In this document: in pieces, positions 43,927 to 52,440 of the stretch
Layout of the letters: every line of letters starts with the position of its first letter
How positions within the stretch are numbered: position 1 is the stretch's first letter
Source: CAZNXJ01 sp964577115
GTDB lineage: Bacteria > Planctomycetota > Planctomycetia > Pirellulales > Pirellulaceae
Length of the DNA: 64,000 nt
Assembly: GCA_964577115.1 (NCBI GenBank)
Contig: CAZNXJ010000014.1
Coordinates: 1 to 64,000, forward strand
Reading direction: 5' to 3'
Notes under the pieces: generated by a model
What the model was told of the DNA's origin: nothing
What the model saw: only the letters and a program-made list of their open reading frames with translations
Database searches by the model: none
Made by a program: the position numbers and the translations under genes

Positions 43927-45219
43927 ATGGCGCCTCCGGTAACTGGCCAGGAGTTCCTCAACCTGGTTGCGAAAAGTGGACTGCTTCCGTCGCGCGAAAT
44001 CGATGCGATAGCGCGCAGACGCGAGCTGTCTCCCGACGCCGATCCTGTCGATGTGGCTCGCGCGTTCATCGCCGAGAAAGCGCTGACGGTATTCCAAGCG
44101 CGTCAGTTGTTGCAGGGCAAATGGCGCGGGCTGTGTATCGGTGCGTACAAGCTGCTGTATCCGCTCGGCGCCGGCGGGATGGGCTACGTCTATGCCGCCG
44201 AGGAGATCGAAACGAAGTGGCAGGTAGCGGTGAAAGTCATGTCCGACCGGTATCGGAAGGACATCGCGATGCTGACGCGCATCCAATTGGAAGCGCAGGC
44301 CGGCATGCGGCTGAAGCACCCGAATATCCTGCGCACCTGGGCGATCGACCGGATGGAGGACACGCAGGGCGACACGTACTACGTGGTCATGGAGCTAGTG
44401 AAGGGGGTCAGCCTGAACGAGCTGATTGCGCTCGAGACGCAGATTCCCTTGTGGCGCGCGTGCGACGTCGTGCGCCAGGCGGCGCTCGGCTTGCAGCACG
44501 CTCACGATGCGGGGCTCATCCATCGCGACGTTAAGCCCGAGAACCTGCTCATCCGCAGCGACGGCAGCGTCAAGATCCTCGACTTCGGGCTCGCCATGAT
44601 CGACGAAAACGACGAAGAGTTTGTCATGGCCATGGTGATGGGCCAGGACCGGTTGGGAACCGCCGACTATGTAGCGCCCGAGCAGTCGATCAATAGCTAC
44701 AAAGTCGATCACCGGGCCGACATTTACAGTCTCGGCTGCACGCTCTATTTCGCACTGGCCGGCCGCCCGCCGTTTCCCTCCGATTCGGCCATCGACAAGA
44801 TCCGTGCTCATCGTGAGCTGCGGCCGGAATTCATTCACGAAGTGCGCAAGGATGTCCCGCAGCGGGTTGCTGCAATCGTCCACAAGATGATGGCCAAGAG
44901 GCCGGAGAACCGAATTCAAACGGCCGCTGACGTGGCGAAGTTGCTCGAGCCCTTCTCGCGGCGCGAACCGCTCGAATTCGATTTCTCACGAGTCGTCAAA
45001 GCGCGGGCCAAGTGGGCCAAGCGTCGCGAAGCGCTGCGGCAGCTCCGCGAACGCGACGACGCAACAACGCGGGCAGCGCAGTCGTATGCCGAGATGCGGT
45101 CGCGCATGGAAGCGTCCTCGTCGAAAGCCGAAACGCCGAGCGACGAGTGTCTCGACGAGGGCGCCGATGCCGCAGATGCCAAGCCGAGCGATCGGCGGGC
45201 ACCCCGCAGCGAAGGTTGA
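43927..45219 (+). CDS. Hanks-type Ser/Thr protein kinase (planctomycete type)
   Basis: 430 residues. Residues 1-75 form a helical region ('QEFLNLVAKSGLLPSREIDAI ... ALTVFQARQLLQGKWRGL') found at the front of many planctomycete kinases. The kinase domain follows: 'LGAGGMGYVYAA' (Gly loop), Lys103, 'LIHRDVKPENLL' (Asp201), DFG (Asp219), and 'GTADYVAPEQ' in place of APE. All catalytic residues are present. The C-terminal tail is charged and soluble, without a transmembrane segment, so the kinase is cytoplasmic. Likely readers of its products include FHA proteins such as the one at 61529 (inference). Confidence 0.93.
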   Translation: MAPPVTGQEFLNLVAKSGLLPSREIDAIARRRELSPDADPVDVARAFIAEKALTVFQARQLLQGKWRGLCIGAYKLLYPLGAGGMGYVYAAEEIETKWQVAVKVMSDRYRKDIAMLTRIQLEAQAGMRLKHPNILRTWAIDRMEDTQGDTYYVVMELVKGVSLNELIALETQIPLWRACDVVRQAALGLQHAHDAGLIHRDVKPENLLIRSDGSVKILDFGLAMIDENDEEFVMAMVMGQDRLGTADYVAPEQSINSYKVDHRADIYSLGCTLYFALAGRPPFPSDSAIDKIRAHRELRPEFIHEVRKDVPQRVAAIVHKMMAKRPENRIQTAADVAKLLEPFSRREPLEFDFSRVVKARAKWAKRREALRQLRERDDATTRAAQSYAEMRSRMEASSSKAETPSDECLDEGADAADAKPSDRRAPRSEG

Positions 45220-45266
45220 AGTTGGGGCGCTTCGGTGCTCCCGAGCTTGATGCGTTCCGATGGGGC

Positions 45267-45674
45267 TTAGTCGAGATGAGGCGAACCGCCATGGCGGCTC
45301 ATCTCACCCGGTCGCGGATCAACGAACTGATCGAAACCGAGCCACAGGCTGCGCGCATAGCGGAAAAACCAGATTGGGAACAGGATGCAGAAGACGAGCG
45401 TTGTCAGCAGCAGCGCTCCGTTCGACATCCAGCCCAAGAACAAAATCACCGGGTACAGCACCGTGACGATCAGCGCCGTCAGGCCGTAGTTGAAATAGAT
45501 CGATCCGAGGAAGAAGCCCGGCTCGCGCTCGAACTCCTTTCCGCAGAAATCGCAGTTCGCGTTCATCGTCAGCCAGCCGCGGAACAGCTTGCCGTGGCCG
45601 CAAAACGGACAGCGCAGTCGACAGGCCCGCACGAACAAACGAAAGAATCGCGTGAGGCGCTGCGGTGCGGCCAT
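45267..45674 (-). CDS. DUF983 family membrane protein
   Basis: 135 residues from the ATG at 45674, one base after the upstream stop. Two CxxC pairs, 'LRCPFCGHGKLF' and 'NCDFCGKEFE', form a zinc-ribbon-like knuckle. Two hydrophobic helices follow ('YFNYGLTALIVTVLYPVILFLGW' and 'LLTTLVFCILFPIWFF'). This is the DUF983 pattern. The function is unknown. It is cotranscribed with the phosphohexomutase gene. Confidence 0.85.
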   Translation of the reverse strand: MAAPQRLTRFFRLFVRACRLRCPFCGHGKLFRGWLTMNANCDFCGKEFEREPGFFLGSIYFNYGLTALIVTVLYPVILFLGWMSNGALLLTTLVFCILFPIWFFRYARSLWLGFDQFVDPRPGEMSRHGGSPHLD

Positions 45675-45675
45675 G

Positions 45676-47484
45676 TTATTGAACCGTTGCGACGAATTGG
45701 CGTAATGCGTCTTCGAGTTCCATGAGCCGCTCGCTGGTCTGTTGCCGTGTGGCCTCGAGTGAGGCAAGTTGCTCCGCCGGCGTGTAGGCGAACTCGTAGA
45801 ACTTCACCTTCGGCTCGGTGCCGCTCGGCCTGACCGCGACCGAATAGCCGTCGTCGGCGAAGTCGAGGAACACGATGTCGCCGCGCGGCCCTTCCAGCGG
45901 CTGTTCAGGTTCACCCGGCACGAGCGTCTTGAGATGCAGGTAGTCGCGTACCCGCACGACTTTTTCGCTGCCGATCGACGCCGGCGGATGGCTGCGCAAA
46001 CGCTCCATCAGCGCCTTCATGCGTCCCATGCCTTCCGAGCCTTCCATCGTGATGTTCAGCAGGCGTTCGGCGTGGTACCCGTGCTGCCAGTAGAGCGCAT
46101 CGAGTTTTTCGTGCAGCGTCTTGCCTTCGTGCTTGCACAGCGCGGCGAGTTCAGCAAGCAGCATGCTGGCGACGGCGGCATCTTTGTCGCGGGCGTACTG
46201 CCCGGCCAGGTAGCCGTGCGATTCCTCGCTGCCAAACACGAACCGATCTGGACCGGCCTGATCCATCATGCCGCCGATGTACTTGAAGCCCACGAGCAGA
46301 TCGTCGTACGTCTTGACGTTGTACGAGTCGGCGATGCGGCGAATGATTTTGCTGGTGACGAGCGTTGTAACCACATAGTGTTCGTTCGTCAGCTGACCCG
46401 CTCGGCGGCGCTGATCAAGAACATAGTCGGTCAGCAGCGCTCCAATCTGGTTCCCCGTGAATGGCGCCCATTCGCCGCGCGTGTCGGAGGTGCGCGGGGC
46501 GGCGCAACCGAGCCGATCGCAATCCGGATCGGTCGCGAGGATCACATCGAAACCACCTTGGCGAGCTGTCTCGATGGGGGCATCGAACACCGCCGGATTT
46601 TCGGGGTTGGCCGAGTGGCCGGGGACGTTCGGAAAATCGCCGCTCGGCTCCGCATGCGGTGCGTACACTTCCACGTCGGTGAAGCCGTCCTCTTGGAGAG
46701 CCGGCAGGACGGCCGAAGCGCCGACGCCGTGCATGGGCGAGTAAAGAATCTTCAGGTCGCGGGGCCCGGCGAAACTTTGCTCGCGCACGGCCGCGATGTA
46801 CGCCCGATCGACTTCTTCCGTGCAGATGACGATCTTGCCCTGCTCGAGCGCCTCGGCAAACGGCATGCTGGTGATATCCGCCACGTTCATGACTTCGTCG
46901 ATGATGGCCTTGTCGTGTGGCGGCAGCACCTGCCCACCGGTCGACCAATAGACTTTCACCGCGTTGTCGCTCGGCGGATTGTGACTTGCCGTCACCATGA
47001 TACCGCACGAACAGTTCTTGTAGCGGACGAGAAACGAGAGCTCAGGTGTGCTGCGGTAATCGTCGAGGAAATACACGCGGAAGCCCGCGGCGGCCATGAT
47101 GCCCGCGCACAGCTCCGCAAACCGCCGCGAGTTGTGGCGCGTGTCGTAGGCGATCGCGCACGACAGCTCGCCTTCAGAATGTTGGCGCTTGACGTACGTT
47201 GCGAGTCCCTGGGCGCTCTCGCCGATCGTGCGATCATTGATGGCGTTGCAGCCAATCGGGTACATGCGGCCGCGCCGGCCACCGGTACCGAACGGAATAA
47301 CTGTCCAGAAGGCGTCGTCGAGCTGCTGCCATTTTCCGGCTTTCAGATGCTCGGCGACCTGCTCGGCGTACTCCGCGTACCGAGGTTCCGTCAGCCAGGT
47401 GCGGATGTTGTTTACCGCACTTTCGCTCAATTTTTTCTGGCGTGCTCCTTCGTCGAGCAACCGCAGCGCCTCGTCGTGTACCAT
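45676..47484 (-). CDS. Phosphoglucomutase/phosphomannomutase (PgcA-like)
   Basis: 602 residues, the long form of the alpha-D-phosphohexomutase superfamily. The phosphoserine loop is 'MVTASHNPPSDN', the metal loop is 'ATDPDCDRLG', the sugar loop is 'VFGSEESHGYL', and the phosphate loop is 'VRPSGTEPKVKFY'. All four are intact. The enzyme moves phosphate between C1 and C6 of glucose or mannose. It is divergent from a second, shorter mutase at 47629, so the cell holds at least two members with probably different substrates. Confidence 0.92.
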   Translation of the reverse strand: MVHDEALRLLDEGARQKKLSESAVNNIRTWLTEPRYAEYAEQVAEHLKAGKWQQLDDAFWTVIPFGTGGRRGRMYPIGCNAINDRTIGESAQGLATYVKRQHSEGELSCAIAYDTRHNSRRFAELCAGIMAAAGFRVYFLDDYRSTPELSFLVRYKNCSCGIMVTASHNPPSDNAVKVYWSTGGQVLPPHDKAIIDEVMNVADITSMPFAEALEQGKIVICTEEVDRAYIAAVREQSFAGPRDLKILYSPMHGVGASAVLPALQEDGFTDVEVYAPHAEPSGDFPNVPGHSANPENPAVFDAPIETARQGGFDVILATDPDCDRLGCAAPRTSDTRGEWAPFTGNQIGALLTDYVLDQRRRAGQLTNEHYVVTTLVTSKIIRRIADSYNVKTYDDLLVGFKYIGGMMDQAGPDRFVFGSEESHGYLAGQYARDKDAAVASMLLAELAALCKHEGKTLHEKLDALYWQHGYHAERLLNITMEGSEGMGRMKALMERLRSHPPASIGSEKVVRVRDYLHLKTLVPGEPEQPLEGPRGDIVFLDFADDGYSVAVRPSGTEPKVKFYEFAYTPAEQLASLEATRQQTSERLMELEDALRQFVATVQ

Positions 47485-47628
47485 GGTTCATCTCTTCTTA
47501 GCAGTAGGAAGAGCGACATTTGACCGGATTCCCCGTGAAGCGTCCATAGCGGGGCCGACCGCGGAGCGGGCGGGGACGCGAGCGACGGGAGTATGCACCT
47601 TCAGACACTCGATGAACTGTGTCGTTCT

Positions 47629-48975
47629 ATGAGCAAGCTGATTATTAGTGTATCGGGATTGCGGGGGATTGTGGGCGAGACGCTCGACGGAGACGTCGCC
47701 ATGCGTTACGCGCGGGCCTTTGCCGCTGAGACGCCGCCGGGAACGCTGATCATCGCCCGCGATGGGCGCGCCACCGGGCCGATGTTGGCAGCCGCCGTCG
47801 AGGCGGCGCTGACCGGTGCCGGCCGGGACGTGCTGCTGGCGGACGTGGCCGCGACGCCGACGGTCGGCGTCCTGGTGCGCGCGCTCCAGGCCGCCGGCGC
47901 ATTGCAGATTTCCGCCAGTCACAACCCGCCGCAATATAACGGGATCAAGTTGTTCGGCAACGACGGACGCGTGCTCTCGGCCGATCGAGGCGCGAAAATC
48001 GCCGAGCGTTATCGCTCGGGGCAGCTCGCGCCGTGGGTCCAGCACGCGCACGTCGGCACGCGCCGCCTGCTCGAAGATACACGCTCGGCCCATGCCCAGC
48101 GCGTGCTCGAGACCGTCGATGCCGGGCGGATTCGTCGCCGTTCGCTGCACGTGCTGCTCGATGCCAATCATGGGGCCGGGGGATTGCTCGGCCGCGAGCT
48201 TCTGGAGCAACTTGGCTGCCGCGTCACGGTGCTCGGTGCCGAGCCGAACGGGTTGTTCGCGCATCCGCCCGAACCGACGGCGGACAACCTGGCCGGTGTG
48301 CGGCAACTCGTCCGCGAACACCAGGCCGATATCGGGTTCTGCCAGGATCCCGATGCCGATCGGCTTGCCGTCATCGACGAACAGGGGCGCTACGTGGGCG
48401 AAGAGTATACGCTCGCACTTTGTCTCGATCACCGCCTGCGGCAGTCGCCGGGGCCGATCGTGACGAACTGCGCCACGAGCCGCATGGCTGAGGATCTCGC
48501 GCGAAAGTACGGCGTCGCGTACCATCGGGCGAAAGTGGGTGAAGCCAACGTGGCCGATGTGATGATTGCCGAGCAGGCGGTGTTTGGCGGCGAAGGGAAC
48601 GGCGGGCCGATCGATCCGCGCGTCGGCTACGTTCGCGACAGTTTTGTTGGCATGGCGCAGATCCTGGACGCGATGGCTGAGCGCGAGAAACCTATCAGCC
48701 AGTTGGTGGACGAGCTGCCTCGCTATAGCATCGTGAAGACGACGGTGCCGCTCGATTCGCAGCAGATGGCGGATGCGTTCGATCGGCTCGAGCGCCACTT
48801 TGCCGATGCGCGCCCTGATCGGCAGGACGGCCTGCGGCTCGATTGGTCCGACCGGTGGCTGCTCGTGCGCGGCAGCAATACGGAGCCCATTGTGCGCTTG
48901 ATTGCCGAAGCGCCGCGCGTCGAGCAGGCGCAGGAGCTTTGCCAGGTCGCCGAGCAGGTGCTGGCCAGCGCGTAA
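47629..48975 (+). CDS. Phosphoglucosamine/phosphomannomutase
   Basis: 448 residues from the ATG at 47629 ('MSKLIISVSGLRGIVGE'), which matches the family start; an ATG at 47593 would add twelve residues and has GGGAG too close to it. The loops are 'QISASHNPPQYNG' (phosphoserine), 'CQDPDADRLAV' (metal), 'GGEGNGGPIDP' (sugar) and 'VRGSNTEPIVRLI' (phosphate). 'GEGNGG' is typical of the group that includes GlmM-type phosphoglucosamine mutases of archaea and planctomycetes. GlmM for UDP-GlcNAc synthesis is the best guess, with ManB as the alternative. Confidence 0.88.
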   Translation: MSKLIISVSGLRGIVGETLDGDVAMRYARAFAAETPPGTLIIARDGRATGPMLAAAVEAALTGAGRDVLLADVAATPTVGVLVRALQAAGALQISASHNPPQYNGIKLFGNDGRVLSADRGAKIAERYRSGQLAPWVQHAHVGTRRLLEDTRSAHAQRVLETVDAGRIRRRSLHVLLDANHGAGGLLGRELLEQLGCRVTVLGAEPNGLFAHPPEPTADNLAGVRQLVREHQADIGFCQDPDADRLAVIDEQGRYVGEEYTLALCLDHRLRQSPGPIVTNCATSRMAEDLARKYGVAYHRAKVGEANVADVMIAEQAVFGGEGNGGPIDPRVGYVRDSFVGMAQILDAMAEREKPISQLVDELPRYSIVKTTVPLDSQQMADAFDRLERHFADARPDRQDGLRLDWSDRWLLVRGSNTEPIVRLIAEAPRVEQAQELCQVAEQVLASA

Positions 48976-49000
48976 CATCGGACGCATCCCGCGCTGTGGC

Positions 49001-49025
49001 ACACCGCCCGGCGCGCGGGTGGTGT
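49001..49025. terminator. Hairpin between convergent mutase and serS genes
   Basis: ACACCGCCCG (49001-49010) pairs with CGGGTGGTGT (49016-49025), one G-T pair, around GCGCG. It lies between two stops. It lacks a T-run on either side, so it is a possible bidirectional stop. Confidence 0.4.
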
Positions 49026-49041
49026 CCGCCGGTGGTGTGTG

Positions 49042-50319
49042 CTAGCCGATTTGCGATTTCCCGACCCACGGCTGGAGCACTTCCGGGATGCGGATCGAGC
49101 CGTCGGCTTGCTGGTAGTTTTCGAGCACGGCGATGAGCGCGCGACTGATGGCGATGGCGGTGCCGTTCAGCGTGTGAACGAGCTGCGTGCCTTTTTCGCC
49201 TTTGCGCTTGAATCGAATGTTCAGCCGCCGGGCCTGGTAATCGGTGCAGTTCGAGGTGCTCGTGATCTCGCCCCATTCGCCGCCGTCGCCCCGGCCCGGC
49301 ATCCAGGCCTCGAGGTCGAACTTGCGGTACGCCGGGCCGCCGAGGTCGCCGGTGGCGGTGTCCACTACCCGGTAGGGAATACCCAGCCCATCGAACAGCC
49401 GGCATTCGAGTTCACACAGCTCGTCGAGCATCGCGTCGCTCTGGTCGGGCAACGTGTACGCGAACATCTCGACCTTGGTGAATTGATGCACGCGATAGAG
49501 TCCGCGCGAGGCGCGGCCCGCCGCGCCGGCTTCGGTGCGGAAGCAATGGCTGACGCCACAAAGTCGCAGCGGAAGCTGATCGGCGTCGAGCGTTTGTCCG
49601 GCATACATACCGCCGAGCGTGATCTCGGCTGTCGCCACGAGGTTCAAATTCGTGTTTTCGATGCTGTAGATCTGCGTCTCCGGCCCGCGCGGGATGTAAC
49701 CGGTGCCTTGCAGGATCTCGGTGTAGGCGAGATCCGGCGTGATAATCGGTGTGAAACCGGCCGCAACGAGCGTCTGGACGGCGTACTGCTGTAGTGCGAG
49801 CTCGAGCAGCACGGCTTCGTTCTTCAGAAAGTAAAAGCCGTGGCCTGCCACACGCGCGCCCGCCTCGAAGTCGATCAGCTGGTGCTTCTCGCCCAGTTCG
49901 ACGTGATCGAGCGGCTTGAACAAAAACTCACGCACGGGCGTTTTGCCGCGTCGGATCTCGCGGTTCGCCGAATCATCCTGGCCGCGTGGAGCTTCCGGGT
50001 GCGAGAGGTTGGGAATGGTTGCCTGAATCGCCATTACTTCGGCGTCGAGCTGGTCGTGCTCGCGCTGGGCGGCCTCCTTGGCTTCACGCAGTCGCCGCCC
50101 TTCGGCCACCCGCGCTTCGCGCTCGGCCGGATCCTTCGCCTTACCGACGCTTTTCGCAACTTCGTTCGCCTGCCGATTCAGTTGCTCGACCTCCTGGAGC
50201 TTCGCTCGCCGCTCGGTTTCGAGCTGAATCAGTCGATCGACGTCAGCCGGGGAATTGCGGTCAGCGCAGTTTTGCTTAACGAGCTGCGGATTCTCGAGGA
50301 TGAACTTACGATCGAGCAT
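49042..50319 (-). CDS. serS: Seryl-tRNA synthetase
   Basis: 425 residues. The N-terminal helical arm ('DRLIQLETERRAKLQEVEQLNRQANEVAKSVGKAK') binds the tRNA long variable arm. The class II core has motif 2 'FRTEAGAAGRASRGLYRVHQFTKVEMF' and motif 3 'LNGTAIAISRALIAVLENYQ'. 'TAEITLGGMYAGQ' and 'STSNCTDYQARRLNIRFK' are serine-specific. The length and order are normal for bacterial SerRS. It is a single gene convergent with the mutase. Confidence 0.97.
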   Translation of the reverse strand: MLDRKFILENPQLVKQNCADRNSPADVDRLIQLETERRAKLQEVEQLNRQANEVAKSVGKAKDPAEREARVAEGRRLREAKEAAQREHDQLDAEVMAIQATIPNLSHPEAPRGQDDSANREIRRGKTPVREFLFKPLDHVELGEKHQLIDFEAGARVAGHGFYFLKNEAVLLELALQQYAVQTLVAAGFTPIITPDLAYTEILQGTGYIPRGPETQIYSIENTNLNLVATAEITLGGMYAGQTLDADQLPLRLCGVSHCFRTEAGAAGRASRGLYRVHQFTKVEMFAYTLPDQSDAMLDELCELECRLFDGLGIPYRVVDTATGDLGGPAYRKFDLEAWMPGRGDGGEWGEITSTSNCTDYQARRLNIRFKRKGEKGTQLVHTLNGTAIAISRALIAVLENYQQADGSIRIPEVLQPWVGKSQIG

Positions 50320-50427
50320 AGAAGCAGAAATCCGAATTGGGAGTTAGCGAAAACGATCCGTGCAAGGTGTGCTTCGACCCTGGCGTCGGCACGCCGCGCA
50401 CCGCGCCATAGGAAGCGGCGCGGAGGC

Positions 50428-51810
50428 TCAGGCCTGCGGCGACAGTTCGGCGAGCTCGCCCCAGAGATGCGCGCTGGCGCGAATGCCGCGATGATAATCG
50501 GCCAGGCAGAACTTTTCGTTCGGGCTATGCGTGTTGTCGTCGTCGAGGCCCCAGCCGAGGAGCAGGGAGTGGGCGCCGAGATGCCGGTGGAAGGCGGTAA
50601 CGATCGGAATCGAACCTCCTTCGCGGATGAACACCGGTGTTCGTCCGAACCCCTGTTCGATTGCGCGTGCCGCCGCCTGGAGGTAGGGACTGCCGAGCGG
50701 CGCCATGTAGCCTTCGGCACCGTGCATGTCGACCAGCTCCCAGCGAATGCCGGGCGGACATACCTCGGCAATGCGCTGCCGCAGCCCTTCTGCGATTCGC
50801 TCAGGCTTCTGATTCGGAACGAGCCGGAAGCTGAACTTTGCCGCCGCCCGCGCGGGCAGCACGGTTTTGCTCCCTTCCCCCTGATAGCCGCTCCAGAGGC
50901 CGTTGATGTCGTAGGTTGGCCGAGCCCACCGGCGTTCGAGGGTCGTGTAGCCGGCTTCTCCCGCGAGCTGCTCGACGCCGAGCTGCTCCCTGAAGCGGGC
51001 TTCGTCGAACGGCAGCGCGGCAAGCTGGCGCCGCTCCTCGTCGGTGAGCGGCACAACGTCGTCGTAGAAACCGGGGATCTGAATCCGCCCCTCCCCGTCC
51101 ATGAGCGCTGCGAGGATGTGGGTGAGCGCGTTGGCGGGATTGGCTACGGCCCCCCCGAACGTGCCCGAATGTAGGTCCTGCTTGGGGCCGGTCAGGCGCA
51201 GCTCGAAGTACGCGATGCCCCGCAGCCCGTACGTGATGGCCGGATAGCCGGGCGCGAACTGCGACGAGTCGCTGATGACGACCACGTCGGCCTTCAGCCG
51301 CTCGTGATTGGCCTCATCGGCAAGGTACGCGTACAAGCTTTCGCTTCCCACCTCCTCTTCGCCTTCGATGAGAAACTTCAGCTGGAGCGGCAGCCGGCCG
51401 CGCGTGCGGATCCACGCTTCGGCACTTTTGATGTGCGTCAGCATCTGCCCTTTGTCGTCCGTGGCGCCGCGGGCATAAATGTTGCCGTCACGTACCGTCG
51501 GTTCGAAGGGAGGAGATATCCATTCGTTCAGTGGGTCGGGGGGCTGCACGTCGAAGTGCCCATAGATGAGAACTACGGGAGCCCCCGGAACCGGAGCGGA
51601 TTCAGCATAAACGAGCGGGTGGTGATCGGTTTCGATCAGCTGCGTGGAGAGCCCCAGACCCTGGAGCTGATCGCGCACCCATTCGGCCGCGTGGCGCACG
51701 TCGCCGCGGTGCGCCGATTCGGCACTGACACTGGGAATTCGGAGAAACTGTATCAGTTGTTCCTCGAACTCCGGTCGTTTGTCGGTTAAGTATTGATCGA
51801 TATCGTCCAT
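50428..51810 (-). CDS. M20 family dipeptidase
   Basis: 460 residues. The di-zinc site is 'IYGHFDVQP' (His85, Asp87), 'GATDDKGQM' (Asp118), the catalytic pair 'EGEEEVGS' (near Glu151-152), and the last His in 'DDDNTHSPNE'. A lid domain lies near 190-330. This is the M20 carnosinase-like dipeptidase pattern. The enzyme is cytoplasmic, with no signal peptide. It is divergent from clpS, sharing an 83-bp control region. Confidence 0.92.
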   Translation of the reverse strand: MDDIDQYLTDKRPEFEEQLIQFLRIPSVSAESAHRGDVRHAAEWVRDQLQGLGLSTQLIETDHHPLVYAESAPVPGAPVVLIYGHFDVQPPDPLNEWISPPFEPTVRDGNIYARGATDDKGQMLTHIKSAEAWIRTRGRLPLQLKFLIEGEEEVGSESLYAYLADEANHERLKADVVVISDSSQFAPGYPAITYGLRGIAYFELRLTGPKQDLHSGTFGGAVANPANALTHILAALMDGEGRIQIPGFYDDVVPLTDEERRQLAALPFDEARFREQLGVEQLAGEAGYTTLERRWARPTYDINGLWSGYQGEGSKTVLPARAAAKFSFRLVPNQKPERIAEGLRQRIAEVCPPGIRWELVDMHGAEGYMAPLGSPYLQAAARAIEQGFGRTPVFIREGGSIPIVTAFHRHLGAHSLLLGWGLDDDNTHSPNEKFCLADYHRGIRASAHLWGELAELSPQA

Positions 51811-51841
51811 CAGCTCCTTCCCTTCCTCGAATTCCGCTCAA

Positions 51842-51847
51842 TATAAT
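51842..51847 (+). promoter_or_regulatory. Candidate -10 box of clpS
   Basis: TATAAT lies 46 bp before the clpS start. There is no good -35 at the normal distance. Confidence 0.4.
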
Positions 51848-51893
51848 GGGGCAGCTTGTGAGGGACCATTCCCGGAGGTAGGAGGAGCAAATC

Positions 51894-52250
51894 GTGTCGC
51901 AGAAATCACAAGCCGCGGTGGCCGATCCTGTCGAGAAGACGGACCTGAAGCCGCAACAGGAGAAGCGGCAGCAGCCGAAGAAGCAGCCGCGCTACCACGT
52001 CGTTCTCTGGGACGACGACGATCACACCTACGATTACGTGATCAAGATGATGCGGCAATTGTTCCGGTACTCGATGGAGCGCGCCTTCGAAATCGCTTGC
52101 CAGGTCGATAAAACCGGTCGCGCCATCTGCCTGACGACGACCAAGGAACATGCTGAGCTGAAACGCGACCAAATTCATGCTTTCGGTCGCGACACGCTGC
52201 TCGCGCGCTGCAAGGGGTCCATGTCGGCCACGATCGAGCCGGCGGAATAA
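51894..52250 (+). CDS. clpS: ClpS-type Clp protease adaptor
   Basis: 118 residues from a GTG preceded by GTAGGAGGAGC. The first 33 residues are Gln/Lys-rich and flexible, as in ClpS, where the tail enters the ClpA pore. The core is 'PRYHVVLWDDDDHTYDYVIKMMRQLFRYS', then 'AFEIACQVDKTGRAICLTTTKEHAELKRDQI'. The usual 'NDD' is 'DDD' here. ClpS delivers N-degron proteins to ClpAP. No clpA is adjacent. A planctomycete with ClpS but altered N-degron pocket residues is possible, since 'MMRQLF' replaces the usual 'VL...F' pattern. Confidence 0.9.
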   Translation: MSQKSQAAVADPVEKTDLKPQQEKRQQPKKQPRYHVVLWDDDDHTYDYVIKMMRQLFRYSMERAFEIACQVDKTGRAICLTTTKEHAELKRDQIHAFGRDTLLARCKGSMSATIEPAE

Positions 52251-52440
52251 ACGCTCCACCGCACTGGTGGCCCCGCTTCGCCAAACCTCGCCGATTCGTT
52301 AGGTTGCACGGTACGATATTCGGTGGCACTGAACCGGGACGACGTCGTTGCGGCGCGGTGCGCTCGGCGAGCGCTCCATTTCTCCTCCGCGGCCACGCCT
52401 CGTCACCGTCTTATGAATCGTGCGGGAAGAATGGGCTCAC

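Noticed and set aside
42571..44319. 582-codon minus-strand frame across the DUF1571 and kinase genes
   Set aside because: It overlaps two well-supported plus-strand genes and its translation is Arg/His-rich without any motif.
45769..47523. 584-codon open frame antisense to the phosphohexomutase gene
   Set aside because: It mirrors the codon bias of a GC-rich gene on the other strand; the translation has no domain and the sense gene has all four mutase loops.
47488..49002. 504-codon minus-strand frame antisense to the GlmM-like gene
   Set aside because: Shadow of the GC-rich coding strand; the sense protein is clearly a mutase.
49840..51174. 444-codon plus-strand frame across the serS and M20 genes
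   Set aside because: It runs antisense to two strong genes and carries no recognisable domain.
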